Virus record (IMG/VR): IMGVR_UViG_3300045999_005811
Coordinates: 1 to 31,981 of that record
Source of the DNA: a virus
DNA: 31,981 nucleotides
Direction: 5' to 3' (one strand)
Within the stretch, counting starts at the first letter, position 1. Each line of letters opens with the position of its first letter. Positions 30,894-31,981 of this stretch are shown here, piece after piece. Both the position numbers and the translations under genes were made by a program. Below the pieces are notes generated by a model. The model was not told the DNA's origin, did not search any database, and saw only the letters and a program-made list of their open reading frames with translations.

Positions 30894-31001
30894 GGATCGG
30901 TAGTGTAGAGGAAACACGGGAGCATTCGGGGGACCGAGCCATTTGGATCAGCAATGAGCCGTGGTGTGTGTCTTATCGCAGGTTCGATTCCTGCCCGATC
31001 C
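30894..31001 (+). tRNA. tRNA-like element with a long insert in the anticodon region (identity unassigned)
   Basis: The acceptor stem is perfect over 7 bp (GGATCGG 30894-30900 with CCGATCC 30995-31001). T8 and A9 follow, then a D-arm GTGT-AGAGGAA-ACAC with A14, G15, G18-G19 and A21. The T-arm is GCAGG-TTCGATT-CCTGC. Between the D and T arms lie 60 bases instead of about 22. If a 5-base variable loop TTATC is assumed (C48 can pair G15), the anticodon stem GGAGC/GTGTC is poor (two Watson-Crick, two G-U, one mismatch) and about 37 bases are extra at the usual intron site 37/38; the anticodon would then read TCG (Arg). The middle also folds into two short GNRA-loop hairpins (30925-30938 and 30945-30960). 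No CCA is encoded. It could be an intron-bearing, degenerate or non-translating tRNA mimic. Confidence 0.5.
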
Positions 31002-31039
31002 TTTTGGTTTTTGGTTTTGATGGCGATGGAGTAGATGCG

Positions 31040-31147
31040 ATGTGTGATTTTCTCGATTGGCTTTGGCGGTGGCTCTTTCCTCCGAGCGACGAAGGAAGCG
31101 GAACGGGGAAAGAGTATCCGCCGACGGAGTACGATTTCTTCCCATAA
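31040..31147 (+). CDS. Candidate 35-residue Trp-rich peptide
   Basis: ATG at 31040 with GGAG eight bases upstream opens a 35-codon frame ending TAA at 31145-31147. The peptide has a Trp/Leu-rich amphipathic first half (F-L-D-W-L-W-R-W-L-F-P-P) and an acidic second half (E-Y-P-P-T-E-Y-D-F-F-P). It may sit on a membrane. The good ribosome site and distinct composition argue for coding; there is no family match to cite. Confidence 0.4.
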   Translation: MCDFLDWLWRWLFPPSDEGSGTGKEYPPTEYDFFP

Positions 31148-31367
31148 CGAGCTACCTGTTGGCGAGAGATGGAAGGGGATCGACATGGCTCTCTCGCCAG
31201 GGCTCCGGTCAGGTGCGTAGCCGGACAATAAACATGCGCATCAGCATCGGCCTGTGTAACTCTCCAACGCGAACGGGTGACGGTGCCAGGATGGTGGGAC
31301 ATGCCCCTAGGAGGATTCGAGGCCTCCCATCCTGCTGGCGAGACACGCCACACGAAGGGTAAACATC
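31148..31367 (+). promoter_or_regulatory. Leader region with structured hairpin before the right-end genes
   Basis: The 220 bases hold a hairpin at 31285-31339: GCCAG (31285-31289) pairs CTGGC (31335-31339) and GATGG (31290-31294) pairs CCATC (31327-31331), with a three-base bulge, and GAGG (31311-31314) pairs CCTC (31323-31326) inside. The helix ends about 28 bases before the next start codon. It may be a structured leader or attenuator. A 42-codon frame at 31234-31362 has no ribosome site and is not called. Confidence 0.4.
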
Positions 31368-31562
31368 ATGACGATGATTCGGGTGAAGGAGTCGACACGG
31401 CAAAAGCTTCAGCGCCTGGCCGTCCGTCTCCTCGGTACTCCAGGAGTGGAGCCGGCAAAGCACTCAGGGCAGCAGTACGTCCCAGCTGACCAGGTGATCC
31501 GCAGGGCACTGGAGGCCCTCGAGAGCTCACTAGAGCAGCCAAACAGGAGGCCTGCTCCATGA
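31368..31562 (+). CDS. Small ribbon-helix-helix-like protein
   Basis: A 64-residue protein starting M-T-M-I-R-V-K-E-S-T-R-Q-K-L-Q-R-L-A, followed by a loop and V-I-R-R-A-L-E-A-L-E. A short strand (I-R-V-K) then two helices is the ribbon-helix-helix repressor or antitoxin layout. It could bind the repeated operator-like motifs nearby (inference). AAGGG eight bases upstream supports the start. The stop overlaps the next gene as ATGA. Confidence 0.6.
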   Translation: MTMIRVKESTRQKLQRLAVRLLGTPGVEPAKHSGQQYVPADQVIRRALEALESSLEQPNRRPAP

Positions 31563-31888
31563 CATGGCGAGCAGATCGGTGGATCGACATGAGGCCGCAG
31601 CTGTTGGGCATGGCCGTGGAGCCCATTCGAATCGAGGCCGTACCTCAGGCTGACGGCTCGACGATGTACGCAGTGCGCCAGGCCGGGGCATGCCTCAGCC
31701 GTGACGGCCGCTGGTGGGCCGAGCCCACGCCCAGCGAAAAGACGAAGTGGCTGCCACATGGCAGCCAGGCCTTCCGGGCGGCCTGCAGGTTTGGGACATG
31801 GGAGGCCGCGGCGCTCGAAGCCGATCGCCAGCCGGCTGCTGGCAGGTTCTACCCTGGCACCTTGACCAGCCTCTGGCCTATGGACTGA
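31559..31888 (+). CDS. Unknown 109-residue protein
   Basis: It starts in an ATGA overlap with the previous gene. It has I-D-M-R-P-Q-L-L, a mid-region R-D-G-R-W-W-A-E-P-T-P-S and F-G-T-W-E-A-A-A-L-E-A-D. No family recognised. The DG-R-W...F-x-T-W-E-A-A pattern suggests a small beta-alpha binding domain. It is followed 46 bases later by a terminator. Confidence 0.6.
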   Translation: MTWRADRWIDMRPQLLGMAVEPIRIEAVPQADGSTMYAVRQAGACLSRDGRWWAEPTPSEKTKWLPHGSQAFRAACRFGTWEAAALEADRQPAAGRFYPGTLTSLWPMD

Positions 31889-31934
31889 CCTGGCCAGGAC
31901 ACACCCCCCAGGCTAGCGACCCGCCAACCGACAC

Positions 31935-31964
31935 AACGGGGGAAATAAACTCACCCCCGTTTTT
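31935..31964 (+). terminator. Rho-independent terminator
   Basis: AACGGGGG (31935-31942) pairs CCCCCGTT (31954-31961) around an 11-base A-rich loop and runs into TTTTT (31960-31964). Position just after the last + strand gene fits transcription stop for the right-end operon. Confidence 0.8.
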
Positions 31965-31981
31965 GGTGTCTCCGCACGCCC

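Larger units (their letters stand above)
30761..31039. promoter_or_regulatory. Non-coding divergent control region
   Basis: The 279 bases separate the leftward late operon from the rightward genes. They hold the second copy of the tandem GTTTACA motif (30860-30875) and the tRNA-like element. The late promoter must lie here or overlap it, reading left; no convincing -35/-10 pair was found by eye. Three T-runs follow the tRNA-like element at 31001-31018. Confidence 0.5.

Noticed and set aside
30894-31001. Ordinary tRNA-Arg(TCG)
   Set aside because: The required anticodon stem has only two Watson-Crick pairs and would need about 37 extra bases removed.
31234-31362. 42-codon + frame before the ribbon-helix-helix-like gene
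   Set aside because: No ribosome site, and the sequence is better explained by the hairpin leader.
1-31981. Integrase, repressor or attachment site
   Set aside because: No recombinase or CI-like product was seen, and no direct repeat of the tRNA-like 3' end was noticed elsewhere in the window.
1-31981. Circular or terminally redundant genome
   Set aside because: The ends show no shared terminal repeat by eye. The leftmost frame stays open into the right end if joined, but that alone is not evidence.
1-31981. CRISPR array
   Set aside because: No regularly spaced repeats were seen.

Overview
The window looks like most or all of the genome of a tailed, non-contractile-tail (siphovirus-type) double-stranded DNA phage. 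It encodes terminase, portal, prohead protease/scaffold, major capsid, tail tube, tail chaperone, tape measure, lysis genes and a phage replication module. I see no rRNA, host metabolic genes, integrase, repressor or CRISPR array. The base composition is moderately GC-rich. Several structural and lysis proteins remind me of families I associate with prophages and viruses of Planctomycetes (inference from memory, no search run): the basic gp10-like tail protein, the LamG protein ending in an Arg-rich tail, the Cys-rich proteins and the TM lysis cassette. A planctomycete host is plausible but unproven.

Layout. (1) 1-1379, + strand: five small overlapping genes of unknown role, including a DUF551-type protein and two adjacent paralogues, one with a membrane anchor. 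(2) 1380-1606: non-coding region with interleaved inverted repeats and a tandem GTTTACAY/GTTTACAG motif; a candidate control region or replication origin. (3) 1607-10000, + strand: recombination and replication module. It holds a PD-(D/E)XK exonuclease, a Sak4/RecA-like ATPase, a DUF669-type protein with an SSB-like C-terminal tip, a mosaic protein with a cysteine-peptidase-like motif, an SF2 helicase, a PrimPol-helicase, a 25-residue membrane peptide and a DUF1937 protein. (4) 9993-30760, - strand: one almost gapless late operon read right to left. Its order is holin-like and lysis genes with a papain-fold peptidase, adhesin/tail-fibre-like genes, terminase, gpW-like protein, portal, protease, capsid, connectors, tail tube, tail chaperones, tape measure, distal tail proteins, a very Cys-rich protein, an RMF-like protein and an HNH nuclease. 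(5) 30761-31981, + strand: a second copy of the tandem motif, a 108-nt tRNA-like RNA with an extra central insert, a candidate 35-residue peptide, a structured leader, a small DNA-binding-type protein, an unknown protein and a rho-independent terminator.

How the genes work together. The exonuclease, Sak4-like ATPase and SSB-tailed protein form a recombination set. The SF2 helicase and PrimPol-helicase probably replicate the genome, since no family A or B DNA polymerase is present. The late operon packages DNA, builds the virion and lyses the cell. Nearly every gene junction is a TGATG, ATGA, TAATG or TAGTG start-stop overlap, so translation is probably coupled throughout; I used these overlaps to choose many starts. 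The most unusual items are the tRNA-like element beside the repeated motif, the interleaved repeats at 1422-1522, and the early protein that carries the same W-x-x-x-Q-G-x-V-G-S-C-x-G-Q pattern as the late papain-like enzyme.
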